Below, in pieces: positions 8,195 to 17,771 of a DNA stretch of 64,000 nucleotides. The stretch comes from DATLXH01 sp035576005 (GTDB lineage: Bacteria > Acidobacteriota > Thermoanaerobaculia > Gp7-AA8): the NCBI GenBank assembly GCA_035576005.1, contig DATLXH010000056.1, positions 28,330 to 92,329 on the forward strand, written 5' to 3'. The notes beneath the pieces were generated by a model. That model was given only the letters and a program-made list of their open reading frames with translations. It was not told the DNA's origin and made no database searches. The position numbers were made by a program, and so were the translations under genes. The stretch's first letter is position 1. Every line of letters starts with the position of its first letter.

Positions 8195-10581
8195 GAGGGC
8201 CGGCTATTGTCTGCCTTCAGTCTTTCCGAATCAACGCCGGCTGTCAGTTCCGTCACCCGTGCGTTTTCGTACCCGGCAAGCAGCATCACGATCTCCTCGT
8301 GCGTCGCCGGAATGACCGGCTTGGGAATTTCTCCATTCGATGCGAACGACAGCGCGTGCTTGATGGCTGTCCAGACCGATATGGCCATGAGTAGAGGCGG
8401 CTCTCCGGTCGCCTTGCTCCCGCGGATGTTCACACTGTTCTCGATCTCGATGTAGTCGACATTGAAATCCATCGGCAAGTCCTGAATGTTAGGAATCTTA
8501 TACGTCGTCGGCGAGTGAGAGAGTAGCTCCCCCGTATCCGCATAGCGAAGATCTTCGGTCGTCACCCATCCCATTCCCTGAACGAAGGCGCCGGTCATCT
8601 GACCGCGGTCGATCCCCGGATTGATCGGCCTGCCGATGTCCATGAGTACATCGGCCCGGAGCACGGTCACTTCACCTGTGAATCGGTCTATGAGGACCTC
8701 TGACACGGCGCAGCCCTGCGTAAAGTAGAGGAACGGGTTCCCGACCCCTTTCTCCGCGTCCCATGCGAGTCCTGGAGTCGCAAAGAAACCGCGCTCGCCG
8801 AGACTTACCTGTTGCACATACGAGTAGTGAACGAGCTGAGCGAATGAGATTCGAGTGTCGGGGCTCTCTTCGGCGAAGACGAACCCCTCTTCGAAGCGGA
8901 TCATCGCCGAGCGCACTACCGAATCAGCGATGTTCCCACTTCCAGCAGGCGAGGCGGCGAAATAGTCTCTCGCACATTCCGCGAGACGCTCGCGCAATTT
9001 GCGGCAGGCATCGACTGCAGCACTGCCGTTGAGGTCTGCGGCGCTCGAGGCAGCGGTTGCGGAAGTATTGTTGTTCTTCTCGGTCGAGGTGATCATGACT
9101 GTCACGTCGTCCGTCGAAATGCCAAGCTCATCGGCGACGAGTTGACGGATCTTTGTGTTCACGCCCTGGCCCATTTCGGTGGCGCCCGTCGAAACCTGAA
9201 CGGAGCCATCGAGATAGATGTTCACCAGGGCGTTTGCCTGATTGAGAAACTTGGTGTTGAAAGAGATCCCGAATTTGACGCCCGTCATCGAGATCCCTTT
9301 CAGCTGCGTCTCGGTGCGCCCGTTGAACACGAGCACATCGTCGCGGCGCGCGCGGTAGTCCGAGCGGCTCACGAGCTCCTCGAACAGAAGCGGGAGGTTG
9401 TTGTTGCTGACCACCTGGCCGTAAGGCGTCACGTTACGCTCGGAAATCCCGTAGCAGTTGAGCATGCGAATGTCGACTGGGTCCCGTCCGAGACGCATGG
9501 CAATTTCTTCGAGGATGTTCTCGATCGTCGCCACACCCTGCGGTCCGCCAAAGCCGCGAAACGCCGTGTTGGGAGGCGTGTTCGTCCGGCAGACCTTTCC
9601 CGTGATGTGCACGTTTGGAAGGTAATAGGCGTTGTCGACGTGAGTCATTGCCCGGCCCATGACGGCGGGTGAGAGATCAGCGTACGCACCGCCATCGGAA
9701 ACGAGCTCCACCTGGAGTGCGGTGATCGCGCCTTCCTTTGTGAATCCGACTTCGTAGCGGTTCTGGAAGGGATGACGCTTGCCTGTCACCTGCATGTCGT
9801 CATCTTTGTTGTAGGCGATTCGTGCCGGGCGCTTCGTCTTGTGTGCGACGAGCGCCGCCATCGCGGCCGGATGTGTTGCCTGACACTCCTTGCCGCCGAA
9901 GCCTCCACCCATGCGCCGCGTGATGCATACGACCTGGTTGAGCCTCAGCCCCAGCAGCTGGGCGATCACATGTTGCACTTCGCTCGGATTCTGGGTGGAA
10001 GAGTGGACGGTGAGAGTGTCGCCCTCGCCCGGATAGACGATCGCCGCCTGGGACTCCAGGTAGAAATGGTCCTGGCCGCCACTGATGAATACGCCTTCCA
10101 GAAGGTGATCGGCCTGCTCAAAACCGTCTGCAAGATTCCCGCGCGAGATGACTCGCGTCTGACCGATGATCTCGTTCTGAGAGAGAGCCTCGTCGATGGT
10201 GAATATCGGCGTGAGTGGCTCGAGCTGAATTGCCACGGCGAGTTTCGCGCGCTTCACCGAGTCTCTTGTCTCCCCGGCGAGCACGACGATCGGCTGTCCC
10301 ATGAATGTGATGACATCGGTCGCCATGAGTGGCTCGTCATGAATGATCGGCCCGAAGCAATTCGTCGTCAGGTCGGCCGCTGTGAAGACTGCGACGATCC
10401 CCGGGACTCTCGACGCAGCAGTCAGCTCGAGAGACAGGATTCGCGCGTGAGACGTGCGTGCCCAGAAGAAATCGACGAAGAGCTCGTTGCGAAGGGGCGG
10501 GATGTCGTCGATATAGATCGACTCACCTGTGACGTGGCCTTCAGCGGAATCGTGCGGGATGTTGCGGCCTACGACACCCAT
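8191..10581 (-). CDS. xdhB: Xanthine dehydrogenase molybdopterin-binding subunit
   Basis: A 796-aa large subunit of xanthine dehydrogenase, which oxidises hypoxanthine and xanthine to urate at a molybdenum centre. The N-terminal aldehyde-oxidase a/b-hammerhead domain (about residues 10-120) begins GRNIPHDSAEGHVTG. The molybdopterin domain shows GGQDHFYLE, RRMGGGFGGKE, AFRGFGGPQG, ATEMGQGVNTK and, near the end, the GEPPLL loop with the active-site glutamate context. It overlaps xdhA by 13 bases and puuD by four, so the operon is tightly coupled. The length fits bacterial XdhB, and no frame damage is visible. Confidence 0.95.
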   Translation of the reverse strand: MGVVGRNIPHDSAEGHVTGESIYIDDIPPLRNELFVDFFWARTSHARILSLELTAASRVPGIVAVFTAADLTTNCFGPIIHDEPLMATDVITFMGQPIVVLAGETRDSVKRAKLAVAIQLEPLTPIFTIDEALSQNEIIGQTRVISRGNLADGFEQADHLLEGVFISGGQDHFYLESQAAIVYPGEGDTLTVHSSTQNPSEVQHVIAQLLGLRLNQVVCITRRMGGGFGGKECQATHPAAMAALVAHKTKRPARIAYNKDDDMQVTGKRHPFQNRYEVGFTKEGAITALQVELVSDGGAYADLSPAVMGRAMTHVDNAYYLPNVHITGKVCRTNTPPNTAFRGFGGPQGVATIENILEEIAMRLGRDPVDIRMLNCYGISERNVTPYGQVVSNNNLPLLFEELVSRSDYRARRDDVLVFNGRTETQLKGISMTGVKFGISFNTKFLNQANALVNIYLDGSVQVSTGATEMGQGVNTKIRQLVADELGISTDDVTVMITSTEKNNNTSATAASSAADLNGSAAVDACRKLRERLAECARDYFAASPAGSGNIADSVVRSAMIRFEEGFVFAEESPDTRISFAQLVHYSYVQQVSLGERGFFATPGLAWDAEKGVGNPFLYFTQGCAVSEVLIDRFTGEVTVLRADVLMDIGRPINPGIDRGQMTGAFVQGMGWVTTEDLRYADTGELLSHSPTTYKIPNIQDLPMDFNVDYIEIENSVNIRGSKATGEPPLLMAISVWTAIKHALSFASNGEIPKPVIPATHEEIVMLLAGYENARVTELTAGVDSERLKADNSRPS

Positions 10582-12053
10582 CGGTCCCTCTTGACTCTCG
10601 CAGCGTCTTCGCGTGAGCGCTCTTTCTCATCCGTGGCGAAGTAAAGCTTCGAGAAGATGTTCTGGGTAAGCTGGCGACGGAAATCCGCCGAGCCACGGAC
10701 GTCCGAGATGGGTGAGATCTCCTCTCGGGCGATCGCACCGGCAGCACGGAGAGTCTCTCGGGAAATAGTCTTTCCAATCAGGAACTGCTCAGTAGCGCGA
10801 AGTCTCACGACAGTCGGACCGACGCCGCCAAAGGCAATTCTGGCCTCAGTGACGCCGTCGCGCGACTGGCCCAGTCGAATGGCTGCCGTGATGGTGGAGA
10901 TGTCCAGGTGTCTCCGTTTGGAAACCTTGTAGAGCTCGAGAATCTCTCCCGCTGCTGGAAGCGGGAGGAAGATGCGGGTGATGATCTCGTCGGGCCGCAG
11001 ATCGAGTTTGCGATAACCGAGGTAAAGCGACTCGATGCCGATGCGTCGCACTCCGGCTGTGCCGGTGAGCTCGACACTCGCTCCCATCACGTAAAGGAAT
11101 GGCAGGGTGTCTGCGATCGGTGAGCCGTTCGCGATGTTCCCGGCGAGTGTCCCTGCGTTTCGAATTTGAGGAGCACCAAACAGGTGGAGAATGCGCGCGA
11201 ACTGCGGCAGGTGCTCCCGGAAAAATGGCTCGAGCTCGGACAACGTCACAGTCGCGCCAATCTCGAGCGTTTGCGCCTCTCCGGGATTGCTTTCTGCGCT
11301 CAGCGCGATCTCCCGCAGCGCGGGGATCCTTGAAAGATTCATTACGACCGGTGGGTCGAAGCCGCGCTTGTTGTGGAGCACGCCAACATCCGTAGCACCC
11401 TGCACGATGATGGTCCCGAGGTTGTCGGCCTTGAATCGGACCGCTTCTGCCACAGTGACAGGTGCAAAAAACCTCCGGTCTGCTTCAATCAGAAGTGAGT
11501 TGTGCGTTGCTTCGCGCAGGCGCGGCAGGAGATTGTTCGGGGGATAGCGCTCGTTCATGGTTCTGACCGTCGCGGGATCCACGCTCATCGCAGCTTTGAT
11601 GATCGGCTCGTATCCGGTGCAGCGACAGAGATTTCCGGTCAAAGCATTTCGAACGTCGATTTCGTCGGGATTTTGTCGCGATTCGAAAAGGCTGCACATC
11701 GCCACAATGAAGCCGGGAGTACAGAAACCGCACTGTGCGCCATGGCACGCGACCATGGCCTGCTGGACCGGATGAAGCTCCTTTCGACGCCCGATCCCTT
11801 CAACGGTCACTATGTGGGCACCTGCCATCTGGTAGACAAACTGGATGCAGGAGTTGATGGGACGATAGACGATGGCGTCGCCTTCCGGTCGTCCGACCAG
11901 GACGCTGCACGATCCGCAGTCCCCTTCTTCGCAGACCAGTTTGGTTCCGGTCTCGCCGAGCCCGCGGACGAAGTGCGCAACGGTCTGGAAAGCGTCGTTG
12001 CCGTCGACGGTGATCTCGCGTCCGTTGAGATAGAAAAGGAGCGAAGGTGGCAT
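10569..12053 (-). CDS. xdhA: Xanthine dehydrogenase FeS/FAD subunit
   Basis: A 494-aa small subunit that passes electrons from the molybdenum site through two [2Fe-2S] clusters to FAD. The plant-type ferredoxin domain has CEEGDCGSC (about residues 40-48) plus a later cysteine in NSCIQF. The second cluster domain has CHGAQCGFCTPG and NLCRCTGYEPI. The FAD-binding CO-dehydrogenase-flavoprotein domain covers about residues 195-370, with QIRNAGTLAGNIANGSPIAD, and the flavoprotein C-terminal domain follows. It is the first gene of the reverse operon. The start ATG at 12053 is 43 bases from a long GT microsatellite in its upstream region. Confidence 0.95.
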   Translation of the reverse strand: MPPSLLFYLNGREITVDGNDAFQTVAHFVRGLGETGTKLVCEEGDCGSCSVLVGRPEGDAIVYRPINSCIQFVYQMAGAHIVTVEGIGRRKELHPVQQAMVACHGAQCGFCTPGFIVAMCSLFESRQNPDEIDVRNALTGNLCRCTGYEPIIKAAMSVDPATVRTMNERYPPNNLLPRLREATHNSLLIEADRRFFAPVTVAEAVRFKADNLGTIIVQGATDVGVLHNKRGFDPPVVMNLSRIPALREIALSAESNPGEAQTLEIGATVTLSELEPFFREHLPQFARILHLFGAPQIRNAGTLAGNIANGSPIADTLPFLYVMGASVELTGTAGVRRIGIESLYLGYRKLDLRPDEIITRIFLPLPAAGEILELYKVSKRRHLDISTITAAIRLGQSRDGVTEARIAFGGVGPTVVRLRATEQFLIGKTISRETLRAAGAIAREEISPISDVRGSADFRRQLTQNIFSKLYFATDEKERSREDAARVKRDRWVS

Positions 12054-12093
12054 CGACGGTCATGGTATCAGCGACTGAGCCACCCCGCGCGCG

Positions 12094-12129
<36 letters not shown>

Positions 12130-12280
12130 GTACCAGACGCGGGAGATTTTGCCGTGCGATCCGTGAGCAGATACGGCAACGATACTGAACCTCATAACTC
12201 CGCTAGTGTTCTCACGTCCTTTAAGCTACTATTTAACGTACACAATTTGAGTAGTCATAGTGCGGAGGGTAGTGGAGGGA

Positions 12281-12508
12281 ATGCGCTGGAGATGTCCGGA
12301 ATGCAAAGCAGTTGGCGAAGAATCGAACCCCTGCTCCGAGAACCAACCGCTCCACTGCATGGCATGCGACCGACAGGTCGCGCACGAAGACAGCCTGTGC
12401 ATCATTTGTGACTCGGTGAATCCCTGGTCACGACGCGACTCTCTTCATTTTCTCTGCCGCAAATGTGGCGGGACTCAGACATGGTTCACTCATCTGGTGC
12501 CGGCCTGA
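12281..12508 (+). CDS. Small cysteine-rich (zinc-ribbon-like) protein
   Basis: About 75 aa, with MRWRCPECKAVG at the start and five Cys pairs or near-pairs (CPEC, CMACD, CIICD, CRKCGG and a lone CSEN). This is the pattern of tandem zinc-ribbon knuckles, likely binding nucleic acid or protein. An in-frame GTG at 12260 would add seven residues; I prefer the ATG at 12281, which begins right before the first CxxC. It is followed after 27 bases by the 171-aa gene in the same direction, so they may form an operon. I do not recognise the family. Confidence 0.6.
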   Translation: MRWRCPECKAVGEESNPCSENQPLHCMACDRQVAHEDSLCIICDSVNPWSRRDSLHFLCRKCGGTQTWFTHLVPA

Positions 12509-12535
12509 GACCCGCTCGATTCGAGGGAGGGTGTG

Positions 12536-13051
12536 ATGGGTGATACGAAGCATTTTCAGATCTGCTATGAGGGTGATCTGAGCATCGAGTTGGTTGAGGC
12601 GCTCACGAAGATTGAGGCGCGACCGAATTTCGAGAATAGCTGGGAGCTTCAGGTTCCGAGTCGCCGGCATTCGGTGATTCTCCTTCGGTACCTCCGACGC
12701 TTTGTGCCACCGGACGGCAAATTACTCGTCGGCCGTCTGCATCACGCACGAAATCGTGATTTTCTGCTGGTCCGGCATAGCGCCACAGGGGAGAGTGACT
12801 ACTCACGACTTCAAATTGCTCTCGGGGCATTTGGAGAGCCGCTCGACATCGGGTTCGGCTCGACCTATGTCGTTCGGGCTGATACCGAACAGGATGTCAG
12901 GATGATCGGCGAGGCGCTCTCGGAGTTCTGCCCCGGTGAGGGGCTCATGGTGACGGGTTTGAACTATGACTTCGCAACATGGCGACTCGGCTCAGGGCAG
13001 ATGATGATGCCGTCAGACTCGACGAGCGTCGCTGCGTTTCGCAACTTCTGA
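12536..13051 (+). CDS. Conserved-looking hypothetical protein
   Basis: 171 aa, soluble, mixed alpha/beta composition, with no signal peptide or membrane segment. The ATG at 12536 is preceded by GGGAGG with five bases of spacing; a GTG one codon earlier is possible. Features include an N-terminal FQICYEGDLSIELVEALTKI segment and a histidine/arginine-rich middle (LLVGRLHHARNRDFLLVRH). I cannot name a family. It follows the small zinc-ribbon-like gene and may share its transcript. The downstream gap of about 450 bases holds only repeats. Confidence 0.6.
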   Translation: MGDTKHFQICYEGDLSIELVEALTKIEARPNFENSWELQVPSRRHSVILLRYLRRFVPPDGKLLVGRLHHARNRDFLLVRHSATGESDYSRLQIALGAFGEPLDIGFGSTYVVRADTEQDVRMIGEALSEFCPGEGLMVTGLNYDFATWRLGSGQMMMPSDSTSVAAFRNF

Positions 13052-13105
13052 CGCTGCGCACTCCCAACTTCACAAACAATGTTCGTCATCCTGAGGAGCG
13101 CTTCT

Positions 13106-13170
13106 GCGACAAGGGATTTCAAAATACGACCTGCGAAATCAGCGAGTCACGTATTTTGAGATCCTTCGCA
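13106..13170. repeat. Short inverted repeat
   Basis: Arms GCGACAAGGGATTTCAAAAT-ACG and its imperfect complement (CGTATTTTGAGATCCTTCGC) around a 21-base loop, after GTTCGTCATCCTGAGGAGCG. It lies just left of the larger repeat at 13175-13468, in a gap with no gene. Confidence 0.6.
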
Positions 13171-13174
13171 TTCG

Positions 13175-13468
13175 CTAACCTGCATTTCTCACAGAATGCG
13201 AGCGCAGGGACGCACGGCGTGCGTCCGGTACCCTGTCCCTGACCGAGAAGATTGTCGTCGGCCATCGCTTTGGACGAGGGTTCATGCCGGGATGCAGAAT
13301 TCCTGATGCGAATGTCTAGGTGCCGGACGCAGGCCCTGCGTCCCTACACGCGCCCCGGTTGCTCTCGACACCGTGTCAACTATGTGTTCGTCGCAAAATC
13401 GCCGTGCGGCTCGCATCCAGGCCGCTATCCGTCGTCTCGCGGCGAAGGTCTGTGACAGATGCGGGTTA
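13175..13468. repeat. Palindromic-ended dispersed repeat, copy 2 (long form)
   Basis: About 294 bases with the same outer ends as the copy at 2251 (CTGCATTTCTCACAG at left, CTGTGACAGATGCGGGTT at right). About 195 bases of its inner part reappear almost base for base, in the opposite orientation, at 22730-22924. A short open frame beginning MSxAIALDEGSCRDAEFLMR is carried by both long copies and is probably not a gene. It occupies the gap before the M50 protease gene. Confidence 0.8.
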
Positions 13469-13505
13469 AACTCTTGCGAAGGACTATCAGCCCACTCCTG
13501 ACACC

Positions 13506-14222
13506 ATGAACGAAGACCAGTCGTTTTCCACTGAAACCCGCGGGCTGTCACTAGGTTCCATACGCGGCACAACGATCCACGTCGAGATCTCGTTTCTCGT
13601 ACTCCTCGCCCTCTTCGTCTTCCTCAATATGGAGGAGCGCGTACCGATCGAGCGCGCGCTGCTGTGGATCCCCATCGTTTTTCTCGGGGTCCTCATGCAC
13701 GAATTCGGGCACGCGGCGGTAATCGGGCTTTTCGGATACGGACCGAGCCGCATCTCCCTGTCCGGCCTTGGCGGGGTCACGATGAACGAACGGTCGGTGA
13801 GCCCGGGAAAGGAGATCATCATCAGTGCGGCTGGACCGCTGACAAGCCTTGCCATCGCCCTGCTTGCATCCTTGGGAGAACGTTCGGAGACGCTGATGCG
13901 CGATCCGATGATGGCGGCTTTCATCCCCCTGGTTGCCTGGACAAATCGAAGCTGGGCGATCTTCAATCTCCTGCCGATCTTCCCTCTCGACGGAGGCCAG
14001 ATTCTGCGGAACCTTTGTCGTCTCGCGCTAAACGAACGGCGCGCCCTCGTGGTGTCCACAATCCTGTCGTTGCTGCTGACCGCCGCAATGGCTTTCTACG
14101 CCATCACTCACCGGATGATGTTCATGGCCATGCTTTCGCTGCTCTTCTTCATGCAGAATTATCAGATCCTGAACCTCATCAGAAAGAATCCGCCAGATGC
14201 GGGTGACGCACCCCGTGAGTAG
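13506..14222 (+). CDS. Site-2 protease family (M50) intramembrane metalloprotease
   Basis: A 238-aa membrane protein with about five hydrophobic segments. The zinc-binding HEFGH (residues about 63-67) sits in a transmembrane helix, and the second family motif NLLPIFPLDGGQILR (near 153) supplies the third zinc ligand, the aspartate. There is no PDZ or CBS domain, so this is the minimal M50 core. Such proteases cut membrane-bound regulators or other helices within the membrane; the target is unknown. It is monocistronic, bounded by repeats on the left and a possible hairpin on the right. Confidence 0.85.
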   Translation: MNEDQSFSTETRGLSLGSIRGTTIHVEISFLVLLALFVFLNMEERVPIERALLWIPIVFLGVLMHEFGHAAVIGLFGYGPSRISLSGLGGVTMNERSVSPGKEIIISAAGPLTSLAIALLASLGERSETLMRDPMMAAFIPLVAWTNRSWAIFNLLPIFPLDGGQILRNLCRLALNERRALVVSTILSLLLTAAMAFYAITHRMMFMAMLSLLFFMQNYQILNLIRKNPPDAGDAPRE

Positions 14223-14259
14223 CGCCATCGGCCCTTTATAGATGTCAACCGTCGGTGCT

Positions 14260-14285
14260 CATCGTGGGGTGTCCCCTTCACGATG
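14260..14285. terminator. Possible stem-loop after the M50 gene
   Basis: CATCGTG and CACGATG flank an inner GGGG/CCCC pairing, forming a hairpin 38 bases after the protease stop and 60 before the next gene. There is no clear U tract, so an intrinsic terminator is uncertain. Confidence 0.35.
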
Positions 14286-14344
14286 ATGCGTGCGAGCGGC
14301 ACCTTTCGATCCACAGACGCCCGCTACCGTACAATTGAGGTGAA

Positions 14345-17300
14345 ATGCGTGACCTCCTGCCATCGCGAGTCTCCCGTGCGCTCGGCAATCTGTCGCGACT
14401 CCGACACCGATTTCGACCGGTGCGAGAGCGACCCACCGCATCTTTAGAAGAGCTCGAAGCTCGTCTGGAAATGCTCCTGGCCGAGCGGGAAGCCACTCTC
14501 GACGCTGTACTCGTCGTCGATCTGCACGGGAAGGTCTTGTCGCGCAACCAACGCTTCATAGACCAGTGGAGAGTCCCCCCCGCACTTCGCAAGGAAACCT
14601 CCAGTGAGTCCCTGCAGAAGCACATGATTTCCCTGGTGCAATACGAGGATCATGAGAGAGACAGCATCAAGTACATCGCGGCGAACAGTGAGGCCGTGCG
14701 CCCCCGTGACCTGATTCCCCTCAAGGATGGCCGCGTCCTGTCTCGAGAGTCCGTGCCAATCCGGGCCACAGACGGCGCCATTCTTGGTAGAGCCTCGTAC
14801 TTCACCGAGGTCACACAGCACAGCCGGTCCGAGCTTGTCGAGTCTGCGCTGTTTCGAATTGCGGACCTGGCCCGGACGGCAGTCGATCTCAACGAGCTTT
14901 ACGCAGCGATCCACGAAGCCGTTGGGACCTTGATGGATGCAACGAACTTCTACATCGCGCTGCTCGACGAGAGTAGTGGAATCCTTAAGTTTCCTTACTT
15001 CGTCGATGAAAAGGACGAACGGCCCGATGATTTGACTCCGGACCAGGGATTGACGGGGTACGTGTTTCGTACCGGTAAGGCGCTCCTGGCTCACCCTTCG
15101 CGCACAAACCAGTTCGTCGAGAAGGGGGTCAAGCAGCTGGGTGCGCCCTCGGTAGACTGGCTCGGAGTGCCGCTGAAAAGTGGTGAGAGAACCTATGGAG
15201 TGCTCGGGATCCAGTCGTATCGCGAAACTGTTCGTTACGGTGAACAGGAGAAAGGAATTCTTCTTTTTGTTTCGCAACAGGTCAGTGCGGCAATCGAGCA
15301 CAAGCAGAAAGAGGAAGCTCTGAGAGCCAGCGAAAAACGCTACCGCCAGATGTTTGAGAACAACCGCGCCATGCAGATGTTGATCGATCCCCAGACTGCA
15401 CGGTATGTCGATGCGAACCATGCCGCATGCGAGTTTTACGGATACACCCGCGCCGAGTTCAACGGCATGCCGATCTCCAATCTGAACACTCTGGGTCAGG
15501 AAAAGATCGACGCCGAAATCCAGCGTGCAGTCAGTCAGAACCGGAGCATTTTCAATTTCACACACCGACTCGCAGACGGAAGAATACGAGACGTCGAAGT
15601 GCATTCGGGACCGATCGAGGTGCATGGTCGACTGCTTCTTTACACGATCGTTCATGACGTGACAGAGCGAAGACAGACCGAGCGCGACCTTCAAAGTTCG
15701 GAGGAGAAGTTTCGCAATATCTTCGACTTCGCTCCAGTCGGAATCTACCAATCGAAAATCAACGGTCGCCTTGTGACTGTGAATCGCTCCCTCGCAACCA
15801 TTCTCGGATACGACAGCGTCGCGGAGCTGCTGACACGCAACCTCCGGGACGATGTTTACTTCGACGGGATGGAGAGAGACTCACTGGTCGGGCGTTATCA
15901 GCCGGGACTCGACTGGCCGGCGACGGAAGTTCTCTGGAAAAAGAAGGACGGTGAACCGGTCTGGGTGCAGCTCTCAGTACATGCAATCCATGGCACCGAC
16001 TCCGAGCCGCAGTACGAAGGGTTTGTGATCGATGTCTCCGATCGAAAGCGCTCCGAAGCAACACTACAGAGCCAGTCCGCTGCCATCCGGGCCTCGCTCG
16101 ACGGCGTCTCGATCCTGGACAGCGCGGGGACATTTACCTACATGAACGATGCGCACGCGCGCACTTACGGCTACAACGTGGTGGACATGCTGGGCCGCTC
16201 ATGGACCATGCTGTACGACGACGATGAAAGGGAGCGTTTCTCCTCCGAGATCATGCCCAGATTCTGGCGAGAGCGATCGTGGCGCGGGGCGGCCATGGGA
16301 CTTCGCAGCGATGGCACCACTTTCCCTCAGGAGGTATCGCTCACAGCTCTCGATGATGGCGGTCTCGTTTGCGTCGTCCGAGACACCACAGAACGTACCT
16401 ACGCAGAAGAGCAGATCAAGCACCTTGCTTATCACGATGCCCTGACAGGTCTCCCCAACCGACTCCTCTTCCGTGACCGGCTGGGAGTTGCGATCTCACA
16501 GGCCCAGCGGGGGAAACTCAGACTCGCCGTGCTGTTCTTCGACCTCGACCGTTTCAAAGTCATCAACGATTCCCTCGGACACAACTCCGGCGACCAGCTT
16601 CTCCAGTCCGTCGCAGCACGCATCCACTTTGCGATCCGCGAGAGCGATACCGTTGCCCGTCAGGGTGGCGATGAATTCATCGTGCTGCTTCCCGCGATCT
16701 CGACCACCGAAGACGCCGCTCGAATCGCCGAAAAGATTCTGCACGCCATTCATGAGCCGTTCTTCTTCGACGGACGACCGCTCTACGTGACAACGAGCAT
16801 CGGGATCAGTGTGTACCCCGATGACGGTACCGATGCGCTGACTCTGATCAAGAATGCGGACACCGCGATGTATCAGGCAAAGGCGCTGGGACGCGACAAC
16901 TACCAACTCTTCAATGCAGCCGTCAACGCTCGCGCACTGGAACGTCTCTCGCTCGAGCGTGACCTCAGGATCGCCGTGGACGAGAATCAGTTCGTCGTGC
17001 ATTACCAGCCGATCTATGACGTGAGAACAGACACCATCAGCGGGATGGAAGCCCTGCTCCGCTGGAACCACCCCCTGTTAGGTCTTGTTCCTCCTTCGGA
17101 TTTCATTCCTCTTGCCGAGAGTTGCGGACTGATGCCGGCCATTGGAATCGTGGCACTGCGCGCCGCATGTCAGGACGCAGTGTTGTGGGAACAGAAAGCG
17201 CTCGGGCCACTCTCTCTCGCTGTGAATCTTTCGGTGACACAGTTACAACATGCATCACTCCTGGAAACGGTCACAGAGATTGTCAGGGAGACGGGGATCT

Positions 17301-17707
17301 CCCCTGAGCAACTCGAGCTCGAGATCACCGAGAGCGGCGCAATGCTGAACCCGGAACAAAGCGCTCGAACACTCCTCGAGCTCAAAGCCCTTGGGATCCG
17401 GATCTCACTCGACGACTTCGGTACCGGTCATTCCTCGCTGAGCTACCTGCGCCGTTTTCCAATCGACACGCTGAAGATCGATCAGTCGTTCATTCGAGAT
17501 CTCGATGTTGCGCCCGAGGCAGCTGCGATCGTTGAAGCAATCATCGCAATGGCCCACAGTCTGAAGTTGAAGGTCATCGCCGAAGGTGTGGAATTGCCCG
17601 AGCAACGGCACTTCCTGGAGGAACACGACTGCGATCAGATGCAGGGCTTTCTCCTGGCCAGACCACTGCCAGCCGAACAGTTCGAGGCGCTGCTCCGCCG
17701 GAACTGA
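14345..17707 (+). CDS. Multi-PAS/GAF sensor with GGDEF and EAL domains
   Basis: A 1120-aa cytoplasmic c-di-GMP enzyme. Domain order: PAS about 45-160, GAF about 170-325, PAS about 330-445, PAS about 450-570, PAS about 575-690, GGDEF about 695-860, EAL about 870-1115. The cyclase site RQGGDEF is intact (near residue 771). The phosphodiesterase side also looks intact: MEALLRWNHP near 900, NLSVTQL, EITESG, DDFGTGHSSL, LKIDQSFI and EGVE. Both activities may therefore be possible, set by the four PAS inputs and the GAF ligand. No transmembrane segment is seen. A small DUF6526-like gene follows after 64 bases. Confidence 0.93.
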   Translation: MRDLLPSRVSRALGNLSRLRHRFRPVRERPTASLEELEARLEMLLAEREATLDAVLVVDLHGKVLSRNQRFIDQWRVPPALRKETSSESLQKHMISLVQYEDHERDSIKYIAANSEAVRPRDLIPLKDGRVLSRESVPIRATDGAILGRASYFTEVTQHSRSELVESALFRIADLARTAVDLNELYAAIHEAVGTLMDATNFYIALLDESSGILKFPYFVDEKDERPDDLTPDQGLTGYVFRTGKALLAHPSRTNQFVEKGVKQLGAPSVDWLGVPLKSGERTYGVLGIQSYRETVRYGEQEKGILLFVSQQVSAAIEHKQKEEALRASEKRYRQMFENNRAMQMLIDPQTARYVDANHAACEFYGYTRAEFNGMPISNLNTLGQEKIDAEIQRAVSQNRSIFNFTHRLADGRIRDVEVHSGPIEVHGRLLLYTIVHDVTERRQTERDLQSSEEKFRNIFDFAPVGIYQSKINGRLVTVNRSLATILGYDSVAELLTRNLRDDVYFDGMERDSLVGRYQPGLDWPATEVLWKKKDGEPVWVQLSVHAIHGTDSEPQYEGFVIDVSDRKRSEATLQSQSAAIRASLDGVSILDSAGTFTYMNDAHARTYGYNVVDMLGRSWTMLYDDDERERFSSEIMPRFWRERSWRGAAMGLRSDGTTFPQEVSLTALDDGGLVCVVRDTTERTYAEEQIKHLAYHDALTGLPNRLLFRDRLGVAISQAQRGKLRLAVLFFDLDRFKVINDSLGHNSGDQLLQSVAARIHFAIRESDTVARQGGDEFIVLLPAISTTEDAARIAEKILHAIHEPFFFDGRPLYVTTSIGISVYPDDGTDALTLIKNADTAMYQAKALGRDNYQLFNAAVNARALERLSLERDLRIAVDENQFVVHYQPIYDVRTDTISGMEALLRWNHPLLGLVPPSDFIPLAESCGLMPAIGIVALRAACQDAVLWEQKALGPLSLAVNLSVTQLQHASLLETVTEIVRETGISPEQLELEITESGAMLNPEQSARTLLELKALGIRISLDDFGTGHSSLSYLRRFPIDTLKIDQSFIRDLDVAPEAAAIVEAIIAMAHSLKLKVIAEGVELPEQRHFLEEHDCDQMQGFLLARPLPAEQFEALLRRN

Positions 17708-17771
17708 CCTTGCCTCTGTGCGTGGAGAGGCTGTTCACATACAAGGCATTGCATGAATTGAAGGAGCCTTC

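Noticed and set aside
9142..10644. Plus-strand open frames opposite xdhB
   Set aside because: They mirror the conserved molybdopterin-binding region and show no domain of their own.
13252..13455. Open frame MSSAIALDEGSCRDAEF..., also present at 22506-22847 on the minus strand
   Set aside because: Shared only because it lies in the dispersed repeat; no ribosome site, and the frames diverge after the repeat ends.
14444..15751. Long minus-strand open frame (435 codons) opposite the PAS/GGDEF/EAL gene
   Set aside because: It is antisense to clearly conserved PAS and GAF domains, has no ribosome site or recognisable motif, and is explained by codon bias of the real gene.
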